A stretch of 11,554 bases of DNA from an uncultured Lachnospiraceae bacterium (GCA_902773195.1 CACYDL010000220.1:1-11554), one strand, 5' to 3'; positions 5,422 to 11,554 are shown, numbered from the stretch's first letter. Notes: generated by a model not told the origin, from the letters alone. Translations and numbers: made by a program.

Positions 5422-6612
5422 GTGAGACAGAGAATAAGCGAAAACGCGGGATTCAGAAAAACCATCTACGCCTGCTTTACGGGATACGTCGTCCAGGCCG
5501 TCGTCAACAATTTCGTCCCGCTGCTGTTCCTTACCTTTCACCAAAGCTACGGGATCCCCCTCTCGAGAATCACGTTTCTCGTGACGGTCAACTTCGCCGT
5601 GCAGCTCCTGGTGGACCTGCTCTCCGTCGGCTTCGTGGACCGGATCGGTTACCGCGCGTCCCTGATCCTGGGGCACGCCCTGTCCGCGCTGGGACTCGTT
5701 TTTCTGGCTTTTCTTCCGGATCTTCTGCCGGATCCCTACGCGGGGATCCTTCTGTCCGCCGTGTGCTACGCGATCGGAGGCGGCCTCCTGGAGGTCGTGG
5801 TCAGTCCCGTCGTGGAGGCCTGTCCGACGCCGAACAAGGAGTCGGCGATGAGCCTGCTCCACTCCTTCTACTGCTGGGGACACGTGGGCGTCGTCCTGCT
5901 CTCCACCGCCTTCTTCGCCGTCTTCGGCATCCGGAACTGGCGGGTGCTCGCCCTGATCTGGGCGGTCCTCCCCGTCGTCAATCTCATCGCCTTCACGAGG
6001 GTTCCGATCGCGCCTCTTCTCAAAGAGGGAGAGACCGGGACGCCGCTCCCTGTCCTGCTTCGCACGCGCCTTTTCTGGCTCTTCCTGCTGATGATGATCT
6101 GCGCCGGCGCCAGCGAACAGGCCGTCAGCCAGTGGGCCTCCGCCTTTGCCGAGAAGGGGCTCGGCCTGAGCAAGGCCGTGGGCGATCTGGCCGGCCCCCT
6201 GTCCTTCGCGGCCGCGATGGGGACCGCCCGGGCCATCTACGGGAAATACGGCAGCCGTCTGCCGCTCCGCCGCTTCATGACGGGCAGCGCCATCCTGTGC
6301 CTCTGTTCCTATCTGCTGATTTCCCTCGCCCCGCACCCCCTGACAGGACTCCTCGGGTGCGGCCTCTGCGGCTTCTCCGTCGGCATTATGTGGCCGGGCA
6401 CCTTCTCCATGGCCACCGCGTCTCTCCCCGCGGGGGGCACGGCGATGTTTGCCCTGCTCGCCCTCGGCGGCGACTTCGGCTGCAGCGGCGGGCCGACCCT
6501 CGCCGGGCTGGTCTCCTCCGCCGCGGGGGATGACCTGCGGAAGGGAATTCTCGCCGCGGCCGTGTTCCCCGCCCTGCTGACCGCCGTCCTTCTTCTGAAG
6601 AGACGGGAGTGA
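5422..6612 (+). CDS. Major facilitator superfamily transporter (FucP-like type)
   Basis: The 396-residue protein has about twelve hydrophobic segments in two halves, joined by a hydrophilic loop near 196-212, as expected for an MFS permease. The loop between helices 2 and 3 carries the MFS motif A form GFVDRIGYRAS (70-80). SFYCWGHVG (148-156) and SEQAVSQWAS (231-240) resemble conserved elements of the FucP-like sugar/unknown-substrate branch. MWPGTFSMA (323-331) is also typical of that branch. The substrate cannot be named; a proton-coupled sugar or small-molecule carrier is likely. The start is the GTG at 5422 because GGAGGAG lies six bases upstream (5409-5415); the open frame upstream is low-complexity repeat translation. 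The gene is divergent from the ABC exporter and has its own 110-base downstream gap before the iron-sulfur promoter, so it is probably transcribed alone. Confidence 0.88.
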   Translation: MRQRISENAGFRKTIYACFTGYVVQAVVNNFVPLLFLTFHQSYGIPLSRITFLVTVNFAVQLLVDLLSVGFVDRIGYRASLILGHALSALGLVFLAFLPDLLPDPYAGILLSAVCYAIGGGLLEVVVSPVVEACPTPNKESAMSLLHSFYCWGHVGVVLLSTAFFAVFGIRNWRVLALIWAVLPVVNLIAFTRVPIAPLLKEGETGTPLPVLLRTRLFWLFLLMMICAGASEQAVSQWASAFAEKGLGLSKAVGDLAGPLSFAAAMGTARAIYGKYGSRLPLRRFMTGSAILCLCSYLLISLAPHPLTGLLGCGLCGFSVGIMWPGTFSMATASLPAGGTAMFALLALGGDFGCSGGPTLAGLVSSAAGDDLRKGILAAAVFPALLTAVLLLKRRE

Positions 6613-6733
6613 GCCGCCGGAGCGCCCGCGCTGTCCACTGCCGCATCTCCCACGATTTCCCTGTCACCATTGTCGCAGATTCCTCCGCCAAAGCTTCCGC
6701 ATGTATCTGTGTCAGCGCTTTCGCATTTTCCCC

Positions 6734-6762
6734 TTGACTATTCCCCGGATCCGTTATATTCT
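6734..6762 (+). promoter_or_regulatory. Promoter of the nifS-nifU-rrf2 operon
   Basis: TTGACT (6734-6739) and TATTCT (6757-6762) are separated by 17 bases. Transcription should start near 6769, giving a leader of about 110 bases before nifS. The palindrome that begins at 6767 covers the predicted start site. Confidence 0.85.
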
Positions 6763-6766
6763 GTCA

Positions 6767-6789
6767 TTACCTACCAATCAGGTAGGTAA
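6767..6789 (+). promoter_or_regulatory. 23-bp palindromic operator, probably for the Rrf2 regulator
   Basis: Perfect 9-base arms, TTACCTACC and GGTAGGTAA, flank the five-base centre AATCA. The site begins five bases after the -10 box and spans the predicted transcription start, so a bound protein would block initiation. Rrf2-family regulators bind dyad sites of about this size, and the operon encodes one as its last gene. Autorepression is therefore the simplest reading. Binding by the product of this operon is inferred, not shown. Confidence 0.75.
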
Positions 6790-6795
6790 ATAAGC

Positions 6796-6866
6796 GCGGC
6801 TCCGGCTGACCCGACTCGTCCTCCGGTCAGCGGAACAGCCGCCTGCTGGCCCGCTTTCGCGCGGGC
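6796..6866 (+). promoter_or_regulatory. Structured 5' leader of nifS: two stem-loops
   Basis: The first stem pairs GCGGC, TCC and GCTGACC (6796-6811) with GGTCAGC, GGA and GCCGC (6825-6842) around a 13-base loop, with small bulges. The second, GCCCGC (6849-6854) with GCGGGC (6861-6866), ends directly beside the ribosome binding site AGGGAGGA (6867-6874). The second could limit ribosome access. No T-run follows either, so they are not terminators, and I recognise no known riboswitch class here. Confidence 0.5.
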
Positions 6867-6877
6867 AGGGAGGAACT

Positions 6878-8068
6878 ATGATCTACGCAGACAACGCAGC
6901 TACCACCGGAATGAGCAGAACCGCCGTCGAGGCGATGCTGCCCTACATGAGTGAACGATACGGCAATCCCTCGAGCCTCTACTCCTTCGGCCAGCAGGCG
7001 AAGGAGGCCCTCGAGGACGCCAGGGCCCGCATCGCCGCCTGCCTCGGATGCGATCCGAGGGAGATCACCTTTACCTCGGGCGGCAGCGAGGCGGACAACC
7101 AGGCCATCATCACCGCCGCCCGCATGGGCGCGCGCCGGGGAAAGAAGCACATCATCTCCACGGCCTTCGAGCATCACGCCGTGCTGCACACGCTGAACAG
7201 ACTCAAGAAGCAGGGCTTCGAGATCACGCTGCTGGACGTCCACAGCACGGGCCTCGTCACCCCGGAGGAGGTGGAGGCGGCCATCCGGGAGGACACCTGC
7301 CTCGTGACCGTCATGTACGCCAACAACGAGATCGGCACCATCGAGCCCATCGCGGAGATCGGCGAGGTGTGCCGGAAAAAGGGCGTCCTCTTCCACACGG
7401 ACGCGGTGCAGGCCGCCGGCCATCTGCACATCAGCGTCAAGGACCAGAACATCGACATGCTCTCCCTCTCCGCCCATAAATTCCACGGGCCGAAGGGCAC
7501 GGGCGTGCTCTACGCCAAAAGAGGCATCCTTCTCGAGAACCTCATCGACGGCGGAGCCCAGGAGAGAGGCAAAAGGGCGGGCACCGAGAACATCCCCGCC
7601 ATCATGGGCATGGCCGCCGCGCTGGAGGAGGCCTGCGGCGCGATCGACGAAAACACGGCCCGGATGACCGCGCTCCGCGACCGGCTGATCGACGGACTGG
7701 ACAGGATCCCCTACGGCGAGCTCAACGGCAGCCGGACGCACCGGCTCCCCGGAAACGTCAATTTCTGTTTCGAGGGAATCGAGGGAGAATCGCTCCTGCT
7801 CCTTCTGGACGACAAGGGCATCTGCGCCTCCTCCGGGAGCGCCTGCACCTCGGGTTCCCTGGATCCGAGCCACGTCCTTCTCGCGATCGGCAGACCCCAC
7901 GAGGTGGCCCACGGCTCTCTCCGTCTCAGCATCGGGGAGGACACGACCGAGGAGGAGATCGACTACATGATCGGCGCCGTGTCGGAGGTGGTGGACCGTC
8001 TCCGGAACATGTCCCCGTTCTGGCGCGACCTGACGGTGGGCAAGAGGCAGCACGTATTCGCGGAATAA
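6878..8068 (+). CDS. nifS: Cysteine desulfurase, NifS/IscS type (class I)
   Basis: This 396-residue PLP enzyme takes sulfur from L-cysteine, forms a persulfide and passes it to the scaffold protein encoded next. The N-terminus IYADNAATT is typical of the family. Visible active-site residues are His99 in EHHAVL (stacks on PLP), the ANNEIGT motif (148-154), Asp175 in HTDAVQ (pairs with the PLP nitrogen) and Lys201 in [10 protein letters not shown] (Schiff base). The persulfide-forming Cys323 lies in the loop SSGSACTSG (318-326), whose form is that of class I NifS/IscS and not of SufS. AGGGAGGA precedes the ATG closely. It is the first gene of the operon with nifU and an Rrf2 regulator, behind a palindromic operator. 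NifS is the usual name for the Firmicute form paired with a NifU-like scaffold; there is no sign of nitrogen fixation genes. Confidence 0.95.
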   Translation: MIYADNAATTGMSRTAVEAMLPYMSERYGNPSSLYSFGQQAKEALEDARARIAACLGCDPREITFTSGGSEADNQAIITAARMGARRGKKHIISTAFEHHAVLHTLNRLKKQGFEITLLDVHSTGLVTPEEVEAAIREDTCLVTVMYANNEIGTIEPIAEIGEVCRKKGVLFHTDAVQAAGHLHISVKDQNIDMLSLSAHKFHGPKGTGVLYAKRGILLENLIDGGAQERGKRAGTENIPAIMGMAAALEEACGAIDENTARMTALRDRLIDGLDRIPYGELNGSRTHRLPGNVNFCFEGIEGESLLLLLDDKGICASSGSACTSGSLDPSHVLLAIGRPHEVAHGSLRLSIGEDTTEEEIDYMIGAVSEVVDRLRNMSPFWRDLTVGKRQHVFAE

Positions 8069-8119
8069 TCCGGACAGAAAGACATCCGGACCTGGCAGAA
8101 AAGGCCGGAACAATCCATG

Positions 8120-8146
8120 CCGTCCCCCCTGCGGGACCGGGGACGG
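8120..8146 (+). other. GC-rich stem-loop between nifS and nifU
   Basis: CCGTCCCC (8120-8127) pairs exactly with GGGGACGG (8139-8146) around an 11-base loop, and no T-run follows. It lies 21 bases before nifU. It may stabilise or define processed transcript ends so that nifS and nifU are made in different amounts. A 99-base spacer is long for this operon, and just after the nifS stop it also contains ATCCGGAC twice with a 16-base period (8068 and 8084). Confidence 0.55.
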
Positions 8147-8167
8147 ACTGACAGAGAGGTAAAAATC

Positions 8168-8608
8168 ATGGCGTTATACAGTGAAAAAGTGATGGACCAT
8201 TTCCGCAATCCCAGAAACGTCGGCGTGATTGAAGACGCCGACGGCGTGGGAGAGGCGGGCAACCCCGTCTGCGGCGACATCATGAAGATCTATCTCAAGA
8301 TCGACGACGACGAGGACCGGACCGTCTCCGACGTGAAATTCGAGACCTTCGGCTGCGGAAGCGCGATCGCCTCCAGCTCCATGGCGACGGAGCTGATCAA
8401 GGGCAAGCCCCTCGGCGAAGCCCTGTCCCTGACAAACAAGGCGGTCACGGAGGCCCTGGACGGACTTCCGGCGCACAAGCTGCACTGCTCCGTCCTCGCG
8501 GAGGAGGCCATCAAGCTGGCGGTGAAGGACTACTACGACCGCAACGGCATCCCCTACGACAGCAGCGAATTCCCCTCCGGAGAAGAGTGCGCGCACTGCT
8601 CCGTGTGA
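8168..8608 (+). CDS. nifU: NifU/IscU-type iron-sulfur cluster scaffold
   Basis: The 146-residue protein is a single-domain scaffold on which clusters are built from sulfur delivered by NifS. All three cluster-ligand cysteines are present: Cys35 in NPVCGD (with Asp37, which favours cluster release), Cys63 in FGCGSAI and Cys107 in LHCSVL. The C-terminal Nfu domain and the central ferredoxin-like domain of full-length azotobacter NifU are absent, as usual in Clostridia. An extra CAHC motif (141-144) ends the protein and is not part of the core fold. The start is the ATG at 8168 with GAGAGGT seven bases upstream; a longer open frame from 8117 runs through the intercistronic hairpin. It lies 99 bases after nifS and 25 bases before the regulator. 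Confidence 0.94.
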   Translation: MALYSEKVMDHFRNPRNVGVIEDADGVGEAGNPVCGDIMKIYLKIDDDEDRTVSDVKFETFGCGSAIASSSMATELIKGKPLGEALSLTNKAVTEALDGLPAHKLHCSVLAEEAIKLAVKDYYDRNGIPYDSSEFPSGEECAHCSV

Positions 8609-8633
8609 TGATGAGAAAGGCGGGTTCCCGGCT

Positions 8634-9050
8634 ATGATGATCTCCACAAGGGGCCGCTATGCTCTGCGGGTTCTCATCGATCTCGCGGAACACGGCGGGA
8701 CAGGGTACATCGCGATGAGGGAGATCGCGGAGCGCCAGGATCTCTCTCTCAAATATCTGGAAAAGATCATGCCGCTGCTGGTCTCCCGTCACATGGTCGA
8801 GGGCCTTCACGGCAAGGGAGGCGGCTACCGCCTCACCGGGAAGCCTTCGGATTACAGCATCGGAGAGATCCTCCGGCTGACCGAGGGAGGACTCGCCCCG
8901 GTCTCCTGTCTGGAGAGCGGGGCCGAGGAGTGCCGCCACACGGCGGAGTGCAGGACGCTGCCCATGTGGAATGAACTGAACGACCTCATCAACGGCTTTC
9001 TCGACCGCAAAACCCTGGCGGATCTGATGAGAGACAAGCCGGAAGCGTAA
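8634..9050 (+). CDS. Rrf2-family regulator with IscR-like cysteine triad
   Basis: This 138-residue protein starts MMISTRGRYALRVLIDLA, the hallmark Rrf2 N-terminus. Its winged helix-turn-helix spans about 26-67, with a recognition helix near LSLKYLEKIMPLL and a wing HGKGGGYRL (59-67). Cys92, Cys100 and Cys106 correspond to the three cysteines that hold a [2Fe-2S] cluster in IscR; the spacing is 7 then 5 residues, and no His follows at the place of IscR His107. It therefore very probably senses iron-sulfur status and represses the operon through the palindrome at 6767-6789. It is the last gene of the operon, whereas iscR usually comes first. Two adjacent ATG codons (8634 and 8637) are possible starts. 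The upstream site AAAGGCGGG is weakly placed, so translation may depend on coupling to nifU. CymR-type cysteine regulation is an alternative, made less likely by the cysteine triad. Confidence 0.9.
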   Translation: MMISTRGRYALRVLIDLAEHGGTGYIAMREIAERQDLSLKYLEKIMPLLVSRHMVEGLHGKGGGYRLTGKPSDYSIGEILRLTEGGLAPVSCLESGAEECRHTAECRTLPMWNELNDLINGFLDRKTLADLMRDKPEA

Positions 9051-9072
9051 AGACGGCCTGCTAAGGCCGTCT
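9051..9072 (+). terminator. First stem-loop after the rrf2 gene
   Basis: AGACGGCC (9051-9058) and GGCCGTCT (9065-9072) pair perfectly around a six-base loop, starting directly after the stop codon. No T-run follows, so by itself it is more likely a 3'-end stabiliser than a terminator. A true terminator lies 18 bases further on. Confidence 0.6.
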
Positions 9073-9090
9073 CCGCATCCCTGAACAATG

Positions 9091-9130
9091 GCAGGAGCTG
9101 TTCTCATGGCAGCTCCTGCTTCGGCTTTTT
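9091..9130 (+). terminator. Intrinsic terminator of the nifS-nifU-rrf2 operon
   Basis: GCAGGAGCTG (9091-9100) pairs with CAGCTCCTGC (9110-9119) in a perfect 10-bp stem with a nine-base loop, followed by TTCGGCTTTTT. It separates the operon from the cysteine-rich protein gene at 9193. Confidence 0.85.
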
Positions 9131-9192
9131 GAAAACACTCCCTTATTCCGCGGCGGATCCGCCGGAACCTGCGGCAGGAGGATGGAACTGTT

Positions 9193-9474
9193 ATGAATGA
9201 AAAACGATACGCCTTTTTTCAGCACCGAAGCTGTGAGTATTTCCCCTGTCACGAGGGCGTGCCGGAGGAGGACTTCAACTGTCTGTTCTGTTACTGCCCG
9301 CTCTATACGCTCGGGAAGGCCTGCGGCGGCGCGTGCGTATTTCTGCCAGACGGCGTAAAAAGCTGTGAGAACTGCGCCTTCCCGCACAGGCGGGAAAACT
9401 ACGGCGCCGTGACGGCGCGCTTCCCGGAGCTGGCGGCGCTCGCGGCGAAGGGCAGGGAAGACCATGGGGTCTGA
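9193..9474 (+). CDS. Cysteine-rich small-domain protein (PF04071-like)
   Basis: The 93-residue protein carries nine cysteines (14, 19, 30, 33, 35, 44, 48, 58, 61) and is preceded by AGGAGG 11 bases upstream. The pattern FFQ-x2-S-C-E-Y-F-P-C-H, then NCLFCYCPLY, a CGGAC pair, SCENC and PHRRENYG matches what I remember of the cysteine-rich small domain family, PF04071. Members are found in archaea and Clostridia, sometimes near or fused to cobalamin-synthesis genes, and are thought to bind zinc or an iron-sulfur cluster; their function is not settled. Residues 75-93 are a helical tail outside the domain. No cobalamin gene is visible here. It lies 62 bases after the terminator of the iron-sulfur operon, so it is probably a separate unit. 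Confidence 0.85.
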   Translation: MNEKRYAFFQHRSCEYFPCHEGVPEEDFNCLFCYCPLYTLGKACGGACVFLPDGVKSCENCAFPHRRENYGAVTARFPELAALAAKGREDHGV

Positions 9475-9481
9475 ACACCAG

Positions 9482-9521
9482 GTCCGCCGCTAAAGAAACG
9501 GGGATATCCCCTGGCGGCCGG
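9482..9521 (+). other. Imperfect hairpin containing a GGGGATATCCCC palindrome
   Basis: GTCCG and CCGC near 9482-9490 can pair with GCGG and CGGAC near 9512-9521 with one bulge. The exact 12-base palindrome GGGGATATCCCC lies in the loop. It lies just after the cysteine-rich gene and before the stronger terminator. It may help to end transcription, but no role is clear. Confidence 0.35.
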
Positions 9522-9565
9522 ACATCTGCCGCGTGACGGAGCAGACGGACGGCCGGTGAACAGAA

Positions 9566-9606
9566 ATGCCCTCCCGAAAAAACCGTCGGTTCTTCCGGGA
9601 GGGCAT
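9566..9606. terminator. Terminator hairpin between the converging plus and minus genes
   Basis: ATGCCCTCCCG (9566-9576) and CGGGAGGGCAT (9596-9606) pair perfectly. The inner bases continue the stem with a few mismatches toward a TCGG loop. On the plus strand CTTTCATTGGATTTTT follows. It lies between the cysteine-rich protein gene (ending 9474) and the converging threonine synthase gene (ending 9648), so it probably ends transcription from the left and perhaps also from the right. Confidence 0.75.
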
Positions 9607-9647
9607 CTTTCATTGGATTTTTAAAGGCGGCCTCTTTGACGCCATCG

Positions 9648-10895
9648 TCAGCGGAGCGGCCTGCCCAGCTTCTCGAAGGCTTCCAGGAGGCAGTTCATGT
9701 CGCCGGGAATGCTGACCGGCTCTCCGGCGGCCCGGATCGCGTTCGTCACGTCCTTCAGGCCGTTCCCCGTGACGACGGAGACGACGGAGGCGTCCTTTTC
9801 GATCAGGCCGAGCTCCACGGCCTTCTTCACCCCGGCGGTGCCGGCAGCACCGGCGGGCTCGGCAAATACGCCCGCGTGTCTCCCGAGCAGACGCATGGCC
9901 TCCATGATCTCCTCGTCCGACACGTTGACCGTCACGCCGTCGGACTCCTCGATGGCGCGCAGCGCCTTGACGGGGTTCCGCGGCACACCCACCGCGATGG
10001 AGTCGGCGATGGTGTTCTCCTCCTGGGGCTTCCAGTCGAGGGTGTGGGCCGCTGCCGCGGTGTTGATCGGGCAGCACCCGGACGCCTGGACGCTGATGAG
10101 GCGGGGCAGCCTGTCGATGAAGCCGGCCGCGTAGAGATCCTTGAACCCTTTCCAGACGCCGGCGATGGTACAGCCGTCGCCCACGGAGATCGCCACGTAA
10201 TCCGTCATCCTGAAGTTCAGCTGTTCCGCGATCTCGAGGGAGACCGTCTTCTTGCCCTCCATCAGGTAGGGGTTGATGGCCGCGTTGCGGTTGTACCAGC
10301 CCCAGCGGTCGATGGCCTCCGCGGAGAGGCGGAAGGTGTCCTCGTAGCTGCCCTCCACCAGGATCACGGTGGCCCCGAACATCATGAGCTGGGCGACCTT
10401 TCCCTTGGGCGCGCGGGACGGGACGAAGATGTAGGTCTCGAGCCCGGCGCAGGCGGCGTTGCCGGCGAGGGAGCTGGCGGCGTTGCCGGTGGAGGAGCAG
10501 GCGATGGTCGTCTTACCGGCCTCCTCCGCCTTGACCACCGCCATGGCGGAGGCGCGGTCCTTGAGGGAGGACGTGGGATTGATGCCGTCGTCCTTGATGT
10601 AGAGTTCCCTCACGCCGAGGATTTCCGCCATGCGGTCCGCGCGGTAGAAGGGAGAGGCGCCGACCCGGAGCCGGGGGCGCTTCCCGATCCCCTCGACCGG
10701 GAGGAATTCCATGTAGCGCCACATGGAGCGCTCCGTGCGGTCCATCAGCTCGTATTTGGTCAGATGCTTTTTGATGTAGTCGTAGTCGTACTCGATGTCG
10801 AGGATCCCGCCGCACTTCGGGCAGACCGTGATGTCGGGAGCGGCCTCGACGACGTTTCCGCAGAGCGTGCAGCGCGCGCCAAGAACATTTTTCAT
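9648..10895 (-). CDS. thrC: Threonine synthase-like PLP enzyme with N-terminal zinc ribbon
   Basis: The 415-residue enzyme should convert O-phosphohomoserine to threonine. A zinc-ribbon-like motif at the N-terminus has Cys9, Cys12, Cys25 and Cys28. A fold-type II PLP domain follows. It shows the lysine loop NPTSSLKDRAS (106-116) with Lys112 as Schiff base, a phosphate-binding loop STGNAASSLAG (135-145), SVGDGCTIAG (237-246) and TGNGLKD (376-382) near the C-terminus. Length and layout fit the short threonine synthase group of Firmicutes and archaea. The start is the ATG at 10895, with AGGAG seven bases upstream; an upstream open extension to 10934 crosses a perfect hairpin and is not used. The next gene upstream on the same strand may also encode a PLP-family enzyme. 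No other threonine pathway gene is visible, so cysteate synthase or a related lyase cannot be excluded. Confidence 0.85.
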   Translation of the reverse strand: MKNVLGARCTLCGNVVEAAPDITVCPKCGGILDIEYDYDYIKKHLTKYELMDRTERSMWRYMEFLPVEGIGKRPRLRVGASPFYRADRMAEILGVRELYIKDDGINPTSSLKDRASAMAVVKAEEAGKTTIACSSTGNAASSLAGNAACAGLETYIFVPSRAPKGKVAQLMMFGATVILVEGSYEDTFRLSAEAIDRWGWYNRNAAINPYLMEGKKTVSLEIAEQLNFRMTDYVAISVGDGCTIAGVWKGFKDLYAAGFIDRLPRLISVQASGCCPINTAAAAHTLDWKPQEENTIADSIAVGVPRNPVKALRAIEESDGVTVNVSDEEIMEAMRLLGRHAGVFAEPAGAAGTAGVKKAVELGLIEKDASVVSVVTGNGLKDVTNAIRAAGEPVSIPGDMNCLLEAFEKLGRPLR

Positions 10896-10918
10896 CGCTT
10901 CTCTCCTGTCCGTATGCA

Positions 10919-10959
10919 GAAGAGGCGGAGACATGATCTCCGCCTCTTCATTTTTATTT
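10919..10959 (+). terminator. Perfect 13-bp hairpin with T-tract, oriented against both flanking genes
   Basis: GAAGAGGCGGAGA (10919-10931) and TCTCCGCCTCTTC (10937-10949) pair perfectly around CATGA. On the plus strand ATTTTTATTT follows, which makes it a textbook intrinsic terminator for rightward transcription. Both flanking genes run leftward. Read that way the hairpin is followed by TGCATACGG and has no T-run. It would stop antisense transcripts before they enter the right-hand gene, or act as a stem-loop that separates the two leftward genes. Confidence 0.75.
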
Positions 10960-11554
10960 ACAGATTCTTAAGCAGTCCGGTGTCCTCGTTGAACTCCCGG
11001 ATCATTTCGTCCACCCTGGCGGCGTCCGCCTTGACGGAATCCCAGGTGTGCTCCGTGTCGTACCAGAGGGCGTTGAGCTCCTCGGAGGTCTTGCCCTGCT
11101 GCTCGACCCAGGTGTAGTACTTGAGATTGTGGATGCGCCTGCGGTCGACGTAGGTGAGCTCCTTCATGTTGTCCGTCTTCTCGTCGAGGATGTGGCGGTT
11201 GAAATCGACGGCGGCCATGAGGCGCGTGTACTCCCCGTCCTCCTCCTGCAGCTCCTTCACGCGGGACGCGTACATCTGGGCGGAGTCCGTCATGACGGTG
11301 GCGACCACGTCGTTCTCCGTCAGCTCGTAGTACTTCGCCATCTTGATCGCGCAGAGCATGTTGGCGATGCCGGAGATGCCGAAGAGGTTCAGCTGGGAGA
11401 TGGTCTCCTCCGGAACGCCGCACTCCCTGAGATAGGCGTGACCCTCCGGCTCGTTGAAGAGACGGAGTACCTTCTGGGAGTCCTCGTCGTCGATGTCGAC
11501 GACCAGGTCGGTGTTCTTCACGTTGTGAATCCACGGCACGTGCTTGTCGCCGAT
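10958..11554 (-). CDS. C-terminal part of a probable PLP-dependent enzyme subunit (5' end outside window)
   Basis: The 198 visible residues, from IGDKHVPWIHNVKN to the stop at 10958, are the C-terminal part of a longer protein; the frame is open to the window edge. A stretch FGISGIANMLCAIKMAKYY (about 53-71) is followed by ELTENDVVATVMTDSAQMY. A basic/aromatic region RRRIHNLKYYTWVEQQGKT (about 136-154) and an acidic helical end complete it. From memory this resembles proteins annotated in Clostridia as PLP-dependent protein subunit beta or cysteine synthase-like, often beside a threonine synthase. The PLP lysine would lie outside the window, so I cannot verify the chemistry. The gene precedes thrC by 62 bases on the same strand, with a hairpin between. 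A joint role in amino-acid metabolism is likely but unproven. Confidence 0.6.
   Translation of the reverse strand: MGDKHVPWIHNVKNTDLVVDIDDEDSQKVLRLFNEPEGHAYLRECGVPEETISQLNLFGISGIANMLCAIKMAKYYELTENDVVATVMTDSAQMYASRVKELQEEDGEYTRLMAAVDFNRHILDEKTDNMKELTYVDRRRIHNLKYYTWVEQQGKTSEELNALWYDTEHTWDSVKADAARVDEMIREFNEDTGLLKNL

Noticed and set aside
5225..5425. 66-codon open frame upstream of the MFS gene
   Set aside because: It has no ribosome site and repeat-derived composition. The GTGA overlap with the MFS start could be chance, so it is noted only as an observation.
5419..6336. 305-codon minus-strand frame opposite the MFS gene
   Set aside because: It has a hydrophilic, low-complexity translation antisense to a clear membrane transporter.
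6827..8113. 428-codon minus-strand frame opposite nifS
   Set aside because: It runs antisense to a fully supported cysteine desulfurase, with no ribosome site and no recognisable motif.
8117..8167. Earlier ATG for nifU at 8117
   Set aside because: It would add 17 residues translated from a hairpin. Homologues start at the MALYSEKVMDHF region, and a ribosome site precedes 8168.
9636..11117. 493-codon plus-strand frame opposite thrC
   Set aside because: It crosses two genes and a terminator hairpin, has a compositionally biased translation, and lacks a start signal.

Overview
The window looks like chromosomal DNA from a GC-rich anaerobic Firmicute, most likely a gut-type Clostridia member (Lachnospiraceae/Oscillospirales-like). 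This is inferred from strong AGGAGG ribosome binding sites, GTG starts, a minimal NifS-NifU-Rrf2 iron-sulfur locus, a Gram-positive-type yybP-ykoY manganese riboswitch, and a short zinc-ribbon threonine synthase. No phage genes, insertion sequences, RNA genes or CRISPR arrays were seen. The GC bias opens very long false reading frames opposite or out of frame with nearly every real gene.

Layout. (1) Positions 1-1013, minus strand: an extended -10 promoter, a yybP-ykoY (Mn2+) riboswitch with an overlapping intrinsic terminator, then two unrecognised genes. One encodes a 145-residue helical protein with an internal duplication. The other encodes a 73-residue membrane protein. This is the most interesting part of the window, because the riboswitch normally controls manganese exporters and neither gene looks like one. 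(2) Positions 1041-5129, minus strand: an ABC exporter half-transporter with its own promoter, a lipoprotein with a C-terminal peptidoglycan-binding-like domain, and a Gfo/Idh/MocA-family oxidoreductase. (3) Positions 5130-6612: a repeat-bearing intergenic stretch, then a divergent MFS transporter on the plus strand. (4) Positions 6734-9130, plus strand: a near-consensus promoter with a 23-bp palindrome over the expected transcription start, a structured leader, then nifS, nifU and an Rrf2/IscR-like regulator, ending in two stem-loops. The regulator very probably senses cluster status and represses its own operon through the palindrome. (5) Positions 9193-9474: a cysteine-rich small-domain protein, followed by a terminator hairpin. 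(6) Positions 9648-11554, minus strand: threonine synthase, preceded by the 3' part of another gene that I tentatively assign to a PLP-enzyme family and that runs off the window.

Two of these units appear to be metal-responsive: a Mn2+ riboswitch operon of unknown function and an Fe-S assembly operon with a likely Fe-S sensing repressor. The remaining genes are transport, envelope and amino-acid metabolism genes with no clear pathway link visible here.
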